Counted from the first letter of the stretch, positions 44,301 to 53,678 are shown. The stretch is 64,000 nt of DNA from Pseudomaricurvus hydrocarbonicus (GCF_011602365.1 NZ_JAAONZ010000004.1:405012-469011), one strand, 5' to 3'. Numbers and translations: made by a program. The notes: generated from the sequence alone by a model not told the origin.

Positions 44301-45890
44301 ATGTATGTTCGGTTTATCGCCCGCCTGCCCCTCAACCTCCTGGGTATAGTGTTTGGCTGCCTGATTGTTATGCAACTCAACGGCTGTCAATCTAACGCGG
44401 ACTATCACCCGGAAGAACGTGTAGCGACCTACACCCTGCACGGCGACAACACTCGCCTGCAGAAAATGATCACCAGGCAGCGGATCGAGCACGGACAAGA
44501 GGGTGACCAGAACGGGTTGTACCTTTTGCAGGAAGGCCTGTCTGCGTTTATGGCCCGGATAGCCATGATTGACAATGCGGATGTGTCCCTCGATTTACAG
44601 TATTACATCTTCTCTAACGACATCTCCGGCAAACTCATCCTGGGAAAACTCCTCAATGCCGCTGATCGGGGGGTGCGTGTCAGGGTATTGGTTGATGATC
44701 TGGGCGCTCCCATCCAGGATCCCTGGTTTGCGGTGATGGACCAACACCCCAACATCGAAATCCGGGTCTTCAACCCGGTCGTCGCCCGCTCCGGCTTGCC
44801 CAGGACCTTTCAACAAGCTTTCCACTTTGGCCGGATCAACCACCGCATGCACAACAAACTGATGGTGGCCGATGGTGTAGCCATTGTGACCGGCGGCCGT
44901 AATATTGGCGACCCGTACTTTTCCAACGACGAAACTTTTTTTCAGGATGTGGACATTTTCTGCTTTGGCCCGGTAGTCTCTCAAGCCACGAACAGCTTCG
45001 ACACCTACTGGAATCACGAAGCCTCTGTTCCCCTGAACGTGATTCTGAAGGCTAAAAAAGGCGGCACCCTGACCGACCTGCGCAAAATGGGGGCGGAATA
45101 CCTCTACACCGTCAGGGATTCCGAGTTCACGAAAGCTCTGGAGCACTCACAGCTTGGTCAGGATATTGTTTCCGGTGAGATTACTTTTGAATGGGGTCAG
45201 GCCTCACTCTATGCAGATCCACCTGACAAAGCCACAAAACGGGACGAAGTTGACCCACAACAATTCCTGGGTGCCAAGCTAAAAACCGTGCTTAATCAAG
45301 CCCGGGAGCAACTGTTGATCAGCTCTGCCTATTTCATACCCGGGGAAAATGGGCTCGCGTTCCTCAGCGACCTTGAGAAAAGGGGGGTCAAGGTTTCCGT
45401 GCTGACCAACGCTTTGAGTACCACTGATGTCGCCGTCGTACACAGCGGCTACAGCCAATACCGCAAACCGTTGCTGGAAGCCGGGATTCAATTGTGGGAA
45501 TTGCGTTTACAGGCCGGTGAGGAACGCAGGATTCAATGGTTTAAAGGCCGTTCACGGGCGAGCCTGCACGCCAAATCTTTTGTAATTGATGACGACAAGG
45601 TGATCATTGGGTCGGTCAATTTAGACGGTCGGTCACTCATCCAAAATACAGAAATTGGTGTCTATATTCATAGCAACAAGATCAATCAACAACTCGCAGA
45701 CACCTATAAAGAATGGACTCGGCCCAATTTTGCCTGGCGACTTTCACTCAATGAAGACGATGATTTGCAATGGCAAGCCCAGGACAAACAGGGCAACCTG
45801 ATCACAGAGTACAAGGATCCGGAATCGAGCGGTTGGCAGCGCTTTAAAGTGTGGTTATTGTCATGGCTGCCGATTGAACAGCAAATTTAG
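44301..45890 (+). CDS. phospholipase D-family lipoprotein (cardiolipin synthase C-like)
   Basis: The 529-residue protein has a lipoprotein signal ending LIVMQLNGC, so it should be lipidated at that Cys. Two HKD motifs are intact: RMHNKLMVADGVAIVTGGRN and SLHAKSFVIDDDKVIIGSVN with DGRS. DADVSLDLQYYIFSND-like (MIDNADVSLDLQYYIFSNDI) and QLLISSAYFIPGENGLAFLS match the ClsC/YmdC group. Two catalytic HKDs could make cardiolipin or hydrolyse phospholipids. The ATG at 44301 follows AAGG with an eight-base spacer; the longer frame from 44190 has no signal. Confidence 0.9.
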   Translation: MYVRFIARLPLNLLGIVFGCLIVMQLNGCQSNADYHPEERVATYTLHGDNTRLQKMITRQRIEHGQEGDQNGLYLLQEGLSAFMARIAMIDNADVSLDLQYYIFSNDISGKLILGKLLNAADRGVRVRVLVDDLGAPIQDPWFAVMDQHPNIEIRVFNPVVARSGLPRTFQQAFHFGRINHRMHNKLMVADGVAIVTGGRNIGDPYFSNDETFFQDVDIFCFGPVVSQATNSFDTYWNHEASVPLNVILKAKKGGTLTDLRKMGAEYLYTVRDSEFTKALEHSQLGQDIVSGEITFEWGQASLYADPPDKATKRDEVDPQQFLGAKLKTVLNQAREQLLISSAYFIPGENGLAFLSDLEKRGVKVSVLTNALSTTDVAVVHSGYSQYRKPLLEAGIQLWELRLQAGEERRIQWFKGRSRASLHAKSFVIDDDKVIIGSVNLDGRSLIQNTEIGVYIHSNKINQQLADTYKEWTRPNFAWRLSLNEDDDLQWQAQDKQGNLITEYKDPESSGWQRFKVWLLSWLPIEQQI

Positions 45891-45910
45891 GGCCCGTGAC
45901 GACGAATCGC

Positions 45911-47146
45911 TTAAGGATCTGGAGTGTTTGTCGCAGCAACGTGCCACAAAGGACGAATGCCGAGGTAGCCAACGAACAAGATCAGGGACAAAGCCCCGCC
46001 AAACCTGAACAGACTGAGCGCCCCCCACACATGTACCGCATAACCACAAGCCAGAGCCCCCAGGGGGGCAGCACCGAATAGTGCCAACTGATAGATTGAC
46101 AACACCCTGCCCCGATACTCATCAGCCACTTGTTGATGCAGTAAGGATTTACCCAGGCTGGCAGAAACACCGGCAACAACACCCCAGACAAAAACCAGTA
46201 TTAGCAACCCGGTTAATGTCGGCCTTGCGGATATCGCCATCATAATAATACCCGCGTACAGCAAGCAAAAAAGCACGGAGCGGCCTAACTGATCCACCTG
46301 ACCGCGCTTCAACAACCCCAGTGTCGCCACGATATTACCGGCCACAAACACCAACTGCAGGCCGGCAAAATACAACGCATCTTGCTGGTAGATATCTCTC
46401 GCCAACAACGGTAAAGCGACCACAAAGACCCCAATGTGCATGAAGCCGTTAAAACCCACCAATAGCATCAGGTGCTTTAACACCCGGTGGCGAAACACAA
46501 AGGTTAAACCATCACGAATGGAGATCAGAGGCTTCTGCACGGGCTGATCAGCAACCACAGCGATGCCCGCTGTCGCACTCGATACGTGTTTTCCTCGCAG
46601 CAACAGAAAAAACAACAGTGCACTCAAGAAGACTGCGGAGCATTGCAACCCGAGGATCAGTGGCACGCCCAAAGTATCCATATGCCCCGCCAGGGCTACA
46701 CCCAATGCCTGTGCGACGTATACACACAAGCTGATTTGAACCACTGAGGTCTGCAGATTGCCGTCGGAAGCCACAAAGATAGGCAACACCTTGTCACGCA
46801 GTGGCTGAATAAACGCATTACAGATACCCAACAACAGCGCATAAATCAGCAAAGATGATAAAGCCAGTAAGCCTAAGCCTACTTGCCACAGCATCGCACC
46901 ATGACTCAACAGCAACATGCCATAAAATACCGGAAGGACTCGTATGGCCCCGGGCCGATCGGCGAAGGCGCCACCAAACAACATCAGCACTACACCAGGC
47001 AGTAATACCGCTGACTGCACCCACCCCACCTGATTGGCGGACAGCTGTAACGCACCCACGGCCAGCCAGGGCAATAGAACAATTTGAACCCCCATCGCCA
47101 AGGCAGCAAATCCAATCGCTAACAAATACTGCACAAAACGGCTCAA
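45911..47146 (-). CDS. MFS transporter
   Basis: The protein has 12 hydrophobic segments of the major facilitator type (YLLAIGFAALAMGVQIVLLP; GWVQSAVLLPGVVLMLFGGA with the FADRPGAIR loop; later LALFGAAPLGALACGYAVHV). FGGAFADRPGA is a variant of the loop 2-3 signature. No ATG starts the frame. The TTG at 47146, with GGAG seven bases before it, is my choice; the frame runs to a TTG at 47218. Substrate unknown, but the pattern recalls the enterobactin exporter-like MFS_3 group. It is convergent with the PLD gene, 20 bp apart. Confidence 0.8.
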   Translation of the reverse strand: MSRFVQYLLAIGFAALAMGVQIVLLPWLAVGALQLSANQVGWVQSAVLLPGVVLMLFGGAFADRPGAIRVLPVFYGMLLLSHGAMLWQVGLGLLALSSLLIYALLLGICNAFIQPLRDKVLPIFVASDGNLQTSVVQISLCVYVAQALGVALAGHMDTLGVPLILGLQCSAVFLSALLFFLLLRGKHVSSATAGIAVVADQPVQKPLISIRDGLTFVFRHRVLKHLMLLVGFNGFMHIGVFVVALPLLARDIYQQDALYFAGLQLVFVAGNIVATLGLLKRGQVDQLGRSVLFCLLYAGIIMMAISARPTLTGLLILVFVWGVVAGVSASLGKSLLHQQVADEYRGRVLSIYQLALFGAAPLGALACGYAVHVWGALSLFRFGGALSLILFVGYLGIRPLWHVAATNTPDP

Positions 47147-47327
47147 ACGGAGACTCCGGGTGTTTTCAAGGGTTAGCCAGCCACAACATGGCACACATGC
47201 CCGGAGCAACGAGCACAAACCGGAAGCAGCTTGAGTACTGAAAGATCAACAAAAGCGCATTCTACCCAATCTCAGCCCCACCTTCAGCTTTAACTCTCGA
47301 CAATCTGAACCGCTTTGCCATGCCCAT

Positions 47328-47353
47328 AAAAAAGCCCGCTGTACAGCGGGCTT
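47328..47353 (-). terminator. terminator after the ammonium transporter gene
   Basis: A 22-bp perfect palindrome at 47332-47353 (core GCCCGCTGTACAGCGGGC) is followed on the minus strand by six T residues. It lies about 80 bp past the amt stop. Confidence 0.88.
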
Positions 47354-47403
47354 CAGTGGCCGGAAAAACAATCGCCAAGATCAGCGAGTCTTTACCGCTT
47401 TTT

Positions 47404-47453
47404 GCCAGACTCTAAAGTTTGTAGCCAGACTCTAAAATTTGTAGCCAGATTCT
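47404..47453. repeat. 20-bp tandem repeat across the amt stop codon
   Basis: GCCAGACTCTAAA(G/A)TTTGTA occurs twice in tandem (47404-47423, 47424-47443) followed by a half unit. On the minus strand each unit encodes the protein's last residues, so the coding end has been copied past the stop. Confidence 0.85.
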
Positions 47454-48724
47454 TCGTGAGCGGTAATGTCCAGACCCGCCACTTCTTCCTCTGCGCTCAC
47501 CCGAATTCCGCCAGTCAACAATGCCGTCAGCTTTAACAGCACCAAAGTTACCACCGCAGTGTACACAAAGGTGGCTACCACACCGATTGTCTGTGTGGTC
47601 AACTGATCCAGGATCGAGTAACCCGCGCCGGGCTCTGCACCAAAGCCACTGAATATACCCAGGTCAGGTGAGGCAAACACCGCCACCAACAAACTGCCCA
47701 AGATCCCACCGATACCGTGAACCGGAAAGACATCTAGAGAGTCATCGATTTTCCAGGTGCGCTTAACCAGCTGGGTCATATAAAAACAGATGATACCGGC
47801 ACTTACCCCAATCACCAGAGCTCCCGCCGGCCCTACAAACCCGGAAGCCGGGGTAATTGTACCCAGACCGGCTACCATGCCGGTAACGATGCCCAACACA
47901 CTGGGCTTACCAAATTTAACCCACTCCATGGTAGCCCAAGCCAGTGACCCCGCCGCTGCCGAGATATGAGTGACAGTCATTGCCATCGCTGCATCACCAT
48001 TAGCCGCCAGCGCACTGCCTGCGTTAAAGCCAAACCAGCCAACCCAGAGCATGCCAGCCCCGGTTATCGTCATGGTCATGTTGTGAGGAGGCATTGCCGT
48101 GTTCGGAAAGCCTTTGCGATTACCAATCACCATCGCCGCGACCAAGGCCGCGACACCGGCTGTAATGTGGACCACAATACCACCGGCAAAATCCATCACC
48201 CCCATGTCGGCCAGCCAGCCGCCGCCCCAAACCCAATGGCAAACGGGAAAATAAACCGCCACCAGCCAAAAAGCACTGAACAGCAGCACCGATGAAAACT
48301 TCATCCGCTCAGCAAATGCCCCCACAATCAAGGCGGGCGTAATAATGGCGAACGTCATTTGAAACATGAAGAACAAGGATTCAGGAATGTCGCCCGACAG
48401 GCTGTCCCGCTGCATGCCGGTCATAAAAATCCGGTTCACATCACCGATAAAGTTCGAACCTTCTCCGAAACTCAGACTGTAACCAAACATCAACCAGATC
48501 AGTGATGCAACACAAGCGATAGCAAAACACTGCATCAGCACTGACAAGACATTTTTGGAGCGCACCAGCCCCCCGTAAAAGAGGGACAGACCTGGCAACG
48601 TCATAAACAACACCAAAGCCGTTGCAGTTAAGATCCAGGCCGTATTTGCTCCGTTCATACCATCTTCCGCGAGAGCACCAAAAGGTAAGAGTCCAAGCGC
48701 GAATAAAGTGACCAATTTTTTCAT
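47432..48724 (-). CDS. amtB: ammonium transporter
   Basis: The 430-residue Amt protein has a cleaved signal (MKKLVTLFALGLLPFGALAE) and eleven membrane spans. Landmarks are TLPGLSLFYGGLVRSKNVLS, FMFQMTFAIITPALIVGAFA (with the phenylalanine gate region), VHITAGVAALVAAMVIGNRK, NMTMTITGAGMLWVGWFGFN and DVFPVHGIGGILGSLLVAVF; the twin histidines lie in VHIT and PVHGIGG. It conducts ammonium into the cell. glnK, often next to amtB, is not visible on either side. Confidence 0.94.
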   Translation of the reverse strand: MKKLVTLFALGLLPFGALAEDGMNGANTAWILTATALVLFMTLPGLSLFYGGLVRSKNVLSVLMQCFAIACVASLIWLMFGYSLSFGEGSNFIGDVNRIFMTGMQRDSLSGDIPESLFFMFQMTFAIITPALIVGAFAERMKFSSVLLFSAFWLVAVYFPVCHWVWGGGWLADMGVMDFAGGIVVHITAGVAALVAAMVIGNRKGFPNTAMPPHNMTMTITGAGMLWVGWFGFNAGSALAANGDAAMAMTVTHISAAAGSLAWATMEWVKFGKPSVLGIVTGMVAGLGTITPASGFVGPAGALVIGVSAGIICFYMTQLVKRTWKIDDSLDVFPVHGIGGILGSLLVAVFASPDLGIFSGFGAEPGAGYSILDQLTTQTIGVVATFVYTAVVTLVLLKLTALLTGGIRVSAEEEVAGLDITAHEESGYKF

Positions 48725-49018
48725 GTATGTTTATGCCGATATACCCGTTGAGGGTATGGCCGGCTCTCCTCTGCTTTAAGAAAGTCCAATGGCGATACGC
48801 CAGAACGCGCACCACCCTTAAAAAAAGTAGCACCAATATATTTCTTTATAATTCAATGAGTTAAGAATAACGCACTGTTTTGGCACCATTTAGAGGCCAT
48901 TATTGTGCACAGGCAACCTTCATTTCTCAAGACAGCAAAAGCCAATTTCAGCCATTTCAAAGAGCTTGATGAAAAAAAGTATATTTATGCACAAACATGG
49001 GTCAAAAAAAACGTCCAA

Positions 49019-49033
49019 GCACCATAATGGAGC
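49019..49033. promoter_or_regulatory. NtrC-like inverted repeat upstream of amtB
   Basis: GCACCATAATGGAGC differs from a perfect NtrC-type dyad (GCACCA-N3-TGGTGC) at one base. Half sites GCACCA occur again at 48829 and 48882. It lies about 295 bp before the amtB start in the gene-free stretch 48725-49119. A clear sigma-54 -24/-12 element was not found there. Confidence 0.4.
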
Positions 49034-49119
49034 CATGTTTTGTGGGTGTTTAGAGGGCGCTCGGATCACGCATTTTCAAGATAGCCAAGAAAGCGATAAG
49101 GGCGCAGATACCGAACGCC

Positions 49120-51468
49120 TCAGCGTTCAGTTTGCTTCAGCGCCTGCTTAACTTGCCTGAGAGCTTCATCCCACTGAGCAGGAACAACTGTCTCCCCCCC
49201 GTACAGATGCCCCTCAAACATGCGGGTGAACTGAGTCACCGCTGAGGCAAGTTTGTGCTGCCCTGCTGGGATATGTGCCGAATCAGCCGAGTCGCCCAAA
49301 GCTTCACCTGCAACGCCAGACAGCTTAGGTGAGGCCTCTAACCTAGCAGTTGGTAACGTTGTAGTGGATAACCTAGCAGTTGGTAACGTTGTAGTGGATA
49401 ACCTAGCAGTTGGTAACGTTGTAGTTGATAACCTAGTCGTTGATAACCTAGTCGTTGGTAACCTTGCAGCTGATAAAGCCGTGGTTGATAACACAGCCGT
49501 TGAAACTCCGACGGTAGTGTCCACCGTTCCGGCCAAAATCCTTGAGCAGAAATCCCCGGCCGTCTCACCGTCTTTGCGCACCCACCCGCGCCGGCCCAAC
49601 AACTGCTCAAATTGAGTGTAGTAGCGTAACGCCGGCGACTTCCGTTCAGGCCGTGTAAGCCACCAGAGGTGCAAAGTCATTAGTGCCACCAATACACCCC
49701 CGCCCACTATAACCACCAGCACCATCTTCAGCGGACTCACCCCTCCCAAGAGATTATCCAGCAGATCCCCCTGAGCACTGCGATCAAAGCCAATAACAGC
49801 CTTGTGCCAACGGTAATTGGCGGCGTCCCACTGCATGCGCAAACGGGCAATGACGGGGATTTGCCGATAGCGCCCCAGTGTCATCACCCCTTCCACCAGC
49901 CCAGCCTGCAAATTGCCGAGACTTTGCTGTACACGCTCAGGGGCAACTGCGGCCGTTGGGTCGATACGCACCCAGCCCCGCCCTGGCAGCCACACCTCGG
50001 ACCAGGCGTGCGCATCGTACTGATGGACCACCACATAATTATCCAGCGGGTTGTATTCCCCTCCCTGATAACCGGCCACGACCCGAGCGGGAATACCTGC
50101 TGCACGCATCAAAACCACAAAGCTGCTGGCAAAATGCTCACAGAAGCCCTGCTGAGTCTGCCAGAGAAACTCATCGACAGTATTTTGCCCCAGCGCTGGC
50201 GGCTCCAAAGTATAGAAAAAGTAATCCCGATAATGCCCCAGCACCCGGTCGATGTATGCCAGGTCACTGCCAGACTCTCTATGCCACTGTTCAGCGGTTT
50301 CACGGGTTCGGGGGTTAAATCCCTTCGGCAACTGCAACTCTCGCCTCAGGCGCCAAGGCGGCAACGGGTCGGCCTCCAGGGTGTAATCCAGGCGCGAGCT
50401 CACCTGATACTGTAATCGCTGGTGTACCGGCTCACTCCTGACCAGGCGGAAATCCCGTGCAAAGCCAAATTGCCGGCTATCTTCAAATGTTTCCGGTAAC
50501 ATCAAGCTGTATAGCCAGGGCTGATGACTGGCCTCCATAATAATGCTGTAGTTCACCGGCTGGCCACGCCCTTCAACCAGATCTCGCCAGGGCTGTTGGT
50601 AACTGTCCTGCCAGTCAACCATAGAGCCATACCCGGCAACCTCGCGACGGTCATAGGACTTGGCTTTCCTGTCATAAGGTTTAGCTTGATAGTCAAAAGG
50701 TTGGGCTTGACGCCAACTTCGCCCATCAAAATCCGAAAACACCAACCCTCGCCAATAGAGCTGGTCCTGAGGCGGCACCTCTCCCTCAAAACTGACCCGA
50801 AAAGCCACACCGCCCGAGCGGGACAGACTGGAGAAATCGCCTGGTGACATGCTGTCACTGACACCGGTTTTGGCCGATTTCGACGGGTTGGGCACGGACC
50901 ACAAAGACCCTATACGCGGCATGATCAAAAACAGCAGAATCATCAGGGGAACAGTGTGCAGTACTAGCCTGCCCGCCAATCGAAAACTGCGCCATGGACG
51001 CTGATGGCCGGTGGGCTGGTTCATGCTCAGCAGGGCACTGATCGCACACCACACGCACACTACCCCATAAACTGATGCCAGCAAATCCTGGCTGAACAAA
51101 AATTGCACACCAATCAGAAAGAACGTCAGGTACACCAACACCAGAGCATCTTTGCGCCGCTGCATTTCCAGCTGTTTCAATAGCAGCGCACTCACGAGCA
51201 ACGCCACCATGGGCTCCAGCCCCAACAGACCTCCAAACGACAACAGCAAACCGGCGACACAAACAATGACCAGTAATGCCTTTACCCAGCCACCCGGCAT
51301 CGGCCAATGCCCGCGGAACTCTTGCAATCGCCACCATAAAACCATCGCCCAAACGGCTGTCAACCAAACCGGCAGCTCCAGCAGCAATGGCGCGATGGCA
51401 AGCCCTTGAGCCATGATGAGCCAGAGCAAACTATTGCGTGGCAACAGGAAGCGTTCAACAGCCGTCAT
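49120..51468 (-). CDS. TgpA-type transglutaminase membrane protein (DUF3488)
   Basis: The 782-residue protein has an N-terminal set of about six membrane spans (LLWLIMAQGLAIAPLLLELP; LLVIVCVAGLLLSFGGLLGL; DALVLVYLTFFLIGVQFLFS), a large periplasmic part and the transglutaminase-like core with catalytic Cys in QQGFCEHFASSFVVLMRAAG, His in VVHQYDAHAWSEVWLPGRGW and Asp in RIDPTAAVAPER. It is the TgpA layout. Near the C-terminus a Thr/Leu/Ala/Arg repeat tract (residues about 655-711) is an in-frame minisatellite. Its ATG overlaps the DUF58 stop by ATGA, so the two are translationally coupled. Confidence 0.9.
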   Translation of the reverse strand: MTAVERFLLPRNSLLWLIMAQGLAIAPLLLELPVWLTAVWAMVLWWRLQEFRGHWPMPGGWVKALLVIVCVAGLLLSFGGLLGLEPMVALLVSALLLKQLEMQRRKDALVLVYLTFFLIGVQFLFSQDLLASVYGVVCVWCAISALLSMNQPTGHQRPWRSFRLAGRLVLHTVPLMILLFLIMPRIGSLWSVPNPSKSAKTGVSDSMSPGDFSSLSRSGGVAFRVSFEGEVPPQDQLYWRGLVFSDFDGRSWRQAQPFDYQAKPYDRKAKSYDRREVAGYGSMVDWQDSYQQPWRDLVEGRGQPVNYSIIMEASHQPWLYSLMLPETFEDSRQFGFARDFRLVRSEPVHQRLQYQVSSRLDYTLEADPLPPWRLRRELQLPKGFNPRTRETAEQWHRESGSDLAYIDRVLGHYRDYFFYTLEPPALGQNTVDEFLWQTQQGFCEHFASSFVVLMRAAGIPARVVAGYQGGEYNPLDNYVVVHQYDAHAWSEVWLPGRGWVRIDPTAAVAPERVQQSLGNLQAGLVEGVMTLGRYRQIPVIARLRMQWDAANYRWHKAVIGFDRSAQGDLLDNLLGGVSPLKMVLVVIVGGGVLVALMTLHLWWLTRPERKSPALRYYTQFEQLLGRRGWVRKDGETAGDFCSRILAGTVDTTVGVSTAVLSTTALSAARLPTTRLSTTRLSTTTLPTARLSTTTLPTARLSTTTLPTARLEASPKLSGVAGEALGDSADSAHIPAGQHKLASAVTQFTRMFEGHLYGGETVVPAQWDEALRQVKQALKQTER
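49341..49505. repeat. 15/30-bp minisatellite inside the transglutaminase gene
   Basis: The 30-bp unit that begins ACCTAGCAGTTGGTAACGTT occurs three times (49341-49430; the last copy has one change), followed by about five degenerate 15-bp half units. All lengths are multiples of three, so the reading frame is kept and five-residue units such as LSTTT and LPTAR alternate. The tract is likely unstable. Confidence 0.9.
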
Positions 51469-52526
51469 AAACGACTGCCCTGGTTTACATCAACGCCGGT
51501 GTAGGACGGCGCTTTTCGGGGCTGATATAAAGCCAGTGCCTTTAGGACTTGCAGCTTGTGTTCCAGACCTCTTGCCGGGGGAATTGATACCCCTGGCAGC
51601 CTCAACCCATAAGGCTGCTGTGTCTTACTGAGTTTGAGCACCCAGTAACACAGTCGAGACAGCCGGGCCTCTTTTCCCACTCCTTCCAGAGCATCCCAGT
51701 CCAGCCATACCCTGGGCTCGCGATAACTCGCATATTCCTTACTGTACAAGCCCTGTCCACGTGCATAGTGTTTCCAGGCAATGTGTTTAGGCGAAACGCC
51801 CACTTCATAATTTTTAAAACCGTGGAAGTCTTCAGCCCCCTGCTCTTGCAGACGGCTGCCTTCGTCTGCACCAGCGACGGAGCTGACCGGCATTTCACCA
51901 CCAGAGATCGGTTTCGGGTAAACCAATATAGGCAAATCCAAAATCAGCCAACTCCAGCAACGGATTATCCCGAGGGGATAATGGCTGATCACCTTAAGGC
52001 GCGGCGGCCTATACCAACCTCGATACAGCCCGGTGGTAAACAGCTTGATAACCGCCACCGGCTCATCAATGAGATCCACAATGACCGAGCTTCCCCCCTG
52101 AAACTGCAGCCCAATGTTTTCCTTCTCTGCGCCCTTTCGACAGGAGATTTGCAACTCCACTTCGCCGTCCTCGCCCAGGAAACAAGGGGCCGTCCGCAAA
52201 CCTTCGAGCTTCAGACCGGCCATATTAAAAAAAGTGTGATGAATGCTGATCACAAACAGAGCCGTTAGAAAGAAAGCCAGACCGAGCACCACATTGTTGT
52301 CGAAGTTGGTGCCGGTCAACCACAGTAAAATGACGACCACCAGAAAACCCAGCCCCGCTTTGGAGGGCATAATAAACAGGCGTTTATTATTCAGCACATG
52401 CTCGCGAGCGGGTGCAAGCCGGAGTAACATCCAAGAATTGAAGCGCTGAACAATATATTGGCGAAGAGAACCCCAGGGGGTGCCTGTCCAAGTAAATTTT
52501 GCTGATGAATCAATAGGTTGCGACAT
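51465..52526 (-). CDS. DUF58 domain protein
   Basis: The 353-residue protein has two membrane segments (FLVVVILLWLTGTNFDNNVV, LGLAFFLTALFVISIHHTFF) and the DUF58 signature GVSPKHIAWKHYARGQGLYS with KEYASYREPRVWLDWDAL. The usual first gene of such clusters, a MoxR AAA+ ATPase, is not adjacent: the upstream neighbour is YjaG on the other strand. It is coupled to the transglutaminase gene by an ATGA overlap. GTG at 52535 is possible; I chose ATG 52526. Confidence 0.88.
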   Translation of the reverse strand: MSQPIDSSAKFTWTGTPWGSLRQYIVQRFNSWMLLRLAPAREHVLNNKRLFIMPSKAGLGFLVVVILLWLTGTNFDNNVVLGLAFFLTALFVISIHHTFFNMAGLKLEGLRTAPCFLGEDGEVELQISCRKGAEKENIGLQFQGGSSVIVDLIDEPVAVIKLFTTGLYRGWYRPPRLKVISHYPLGIIRCWSWLILDLPILVYPKPISGGEMPVSSVAGADEGSRLQEQGAEDFHGFKNYEVGVSPKHIAWKHYARGQGLYSKEYASYREPRVWLDWDALEGVGKEARLSRLCYWVLKLSKTQQPYGLRLPGVSIPPARGLEHKLQVLKALALYQPRKAPSYTGVDVNQGSRL

Positions 52527-52755
52527 GAAAGACACAGTAGCTATGGGATGAGGCTACTATAACCGATCCCCGACAGCCTATCATCCTCACGTTAAAGCCT
52601 CTTGCCCCCCCCTCTGTCTTTGCCAATATCCCGGCACGAAAGAGCCCGCCGCCCAGTCCCTTAATCCTGCCGTCCACCGGGGAGGAAAATTTTGATACTA
52701 TGCGGCAGCAATCAGCCCCCACGACCTCAAAAGTCGACTGACAGGACTCAACACT

Positions 52756-53325
52756 ATGGCAGTACACTCTGGCGACCGCGCCCACTGGGAGAAAATAGCC
52801 TTCATCACCGCACTCTGTGAGAGGCACATCCCTAATTACGCCCTGTTTTGTGAGACCATTGACGCCCCACAACAGGCGAAACAGCTGCAAAAAGTATTGA
52901 ATAAAGTCTGGGAGTACCTGGCCGGCCAGCTCAATTCCATGAAAAATCTGGAAAAAGCCTTACTGCTGTTAGAAGAACTGACACCAGAGCCGTCAGAGGA
53001 AGATGGTTATGGGGTCTATCCGGCGCTTGATTGCTGCCTGCTGCTCACCAGTGCCTTACAGATGATATTAGATGACAGTATTGACGATGTGGAAGCCGCC
53101 GCCGGTCTGTCCATCGCCACGGTCAGTCAATTTATCGCGCTTTCAGAAGACATCGATGAATTCGACCCGGAGCAGCAGCAACACGATTTGTACGATCAGG
53201 AACTGGAATTACAGCGATGGTTGAACGAACGTCTAAAAGTGAAAGCCGCCACTACGGAAATCATTAAAAGTCTTCGCAAGGAGCTCAGCGAGTTCGACAG
53301 CAGCAATTTGGGCATTGCTCTTTAA
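52756..53325 (+). CDS. DUF416 family protein (YjaG)
   Basis: The 189-residue helical protein has KIAFITALCERHIPNYALFC and an LNKVWEYLAGQLNSMKNLEK segment, then DGYGVYPALDCCLLLTSALQ, and an LSEFIALSE-like FIALSEDIDEFDPEQQQ. This is the YjaG/DUF416 layout in length and order. Function is unknown. It is divergent from the DUF58 gene and convergent with the PAAR gene. Confidence 0.9.
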   Translation: MAVHSGDRAHWEKIAFITALCERHIPNYALFCETIDAPQQAKQLQKVLNKVWEYLAGQLNSMKNLEKALLLLEELTPEPSEEDGYGVYPALDCCLLLTSALQMILDDSIDDVEAAAGLSIATVSQFIALSEDIDEFDPEQQQHDLYDQELELQRWLNERLKVKAATTEIIKSLRKELSEFDSSNLGIAL

Positions 53326-53371
53326 GGGCTTTTCTCCTGAAGGGCAACTGCACGTCAGGAGACCAGCCCTT
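53324..53371. terminator. nested hairpin between YjaG and PAAR genes
   Basis: Outer arms AAGGGCT/AGCCCTT (53324-53330, 53365-53371) enclose inner arms CTCCTGA/TCAGGAG (53334-53340, 53355-53361). No T-run follows, but the site lies between two converging stops, which fits a terminator. Confidence 0.5.
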
Positions 53372-53384
53372 CAAACCACCCCAA

Positions 53385-53678
53385 TCAACCTCCGACCAGC
53401 ACGGTAGGACAACCCAGCACAATTTTTCCACCATGCGCAGTACTGTCCCCCATCCGTGCAGCGGGCTTGCTCTGGATCAAGACCGTCATGCTCCCCATGG
53501 CTATGGTGTCGGGAGGCCCCACACAAACACAGACACTCCCTACAGTTGCTGAAGGTAAACCCCCGATGATCACGGTAGGACCGCCCGGAGAAAGGATGGG
53601 GCCACCCACATGAGGAACCGGTCCGGTTGTCATTGGGCACACATGCATATCCGTAATTCTGGCCGCTGGCTTTCCCAT
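53385..53678 (-). CDS. PAAR domain protein
   Basis: The 97-residue protein begins MGKPAARITDMHVCPMTTGP and includes GPILSPGGPTVIIGGLPSAT and AARMGDSTAHGGKIVLGCPT, the repeated PAAR pattern with His and Cys residues that bind the metal at the tip. It has no C-terminal toxin extension. In type VI secretion the PAAR protein sharpens the VgrG spike and may carry effectors. It is the last gene of hcp-vgrG-DUF6931-PAAR on the minus strand. The RHS toxin gene further on has no PAAR of its own, so this protein might serve it. Confidence 0.92.
   Translation of the reverse strand: MGKPAARITDMHVCPMTTGPVPHVGGPILSPGGPTVIIGGLPSATVGSVCVCVGPPDTIAMGSMTVLIQSKPAARMGDSTAHGGKIVLGCPTVLVGG

Noticed and set aside
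48725..49000. Sigma-54 promoter of amtB
   Set aside because: No GG-N10-GC element in the right strand could be found by eye between the NtrC-like dyad and the start.
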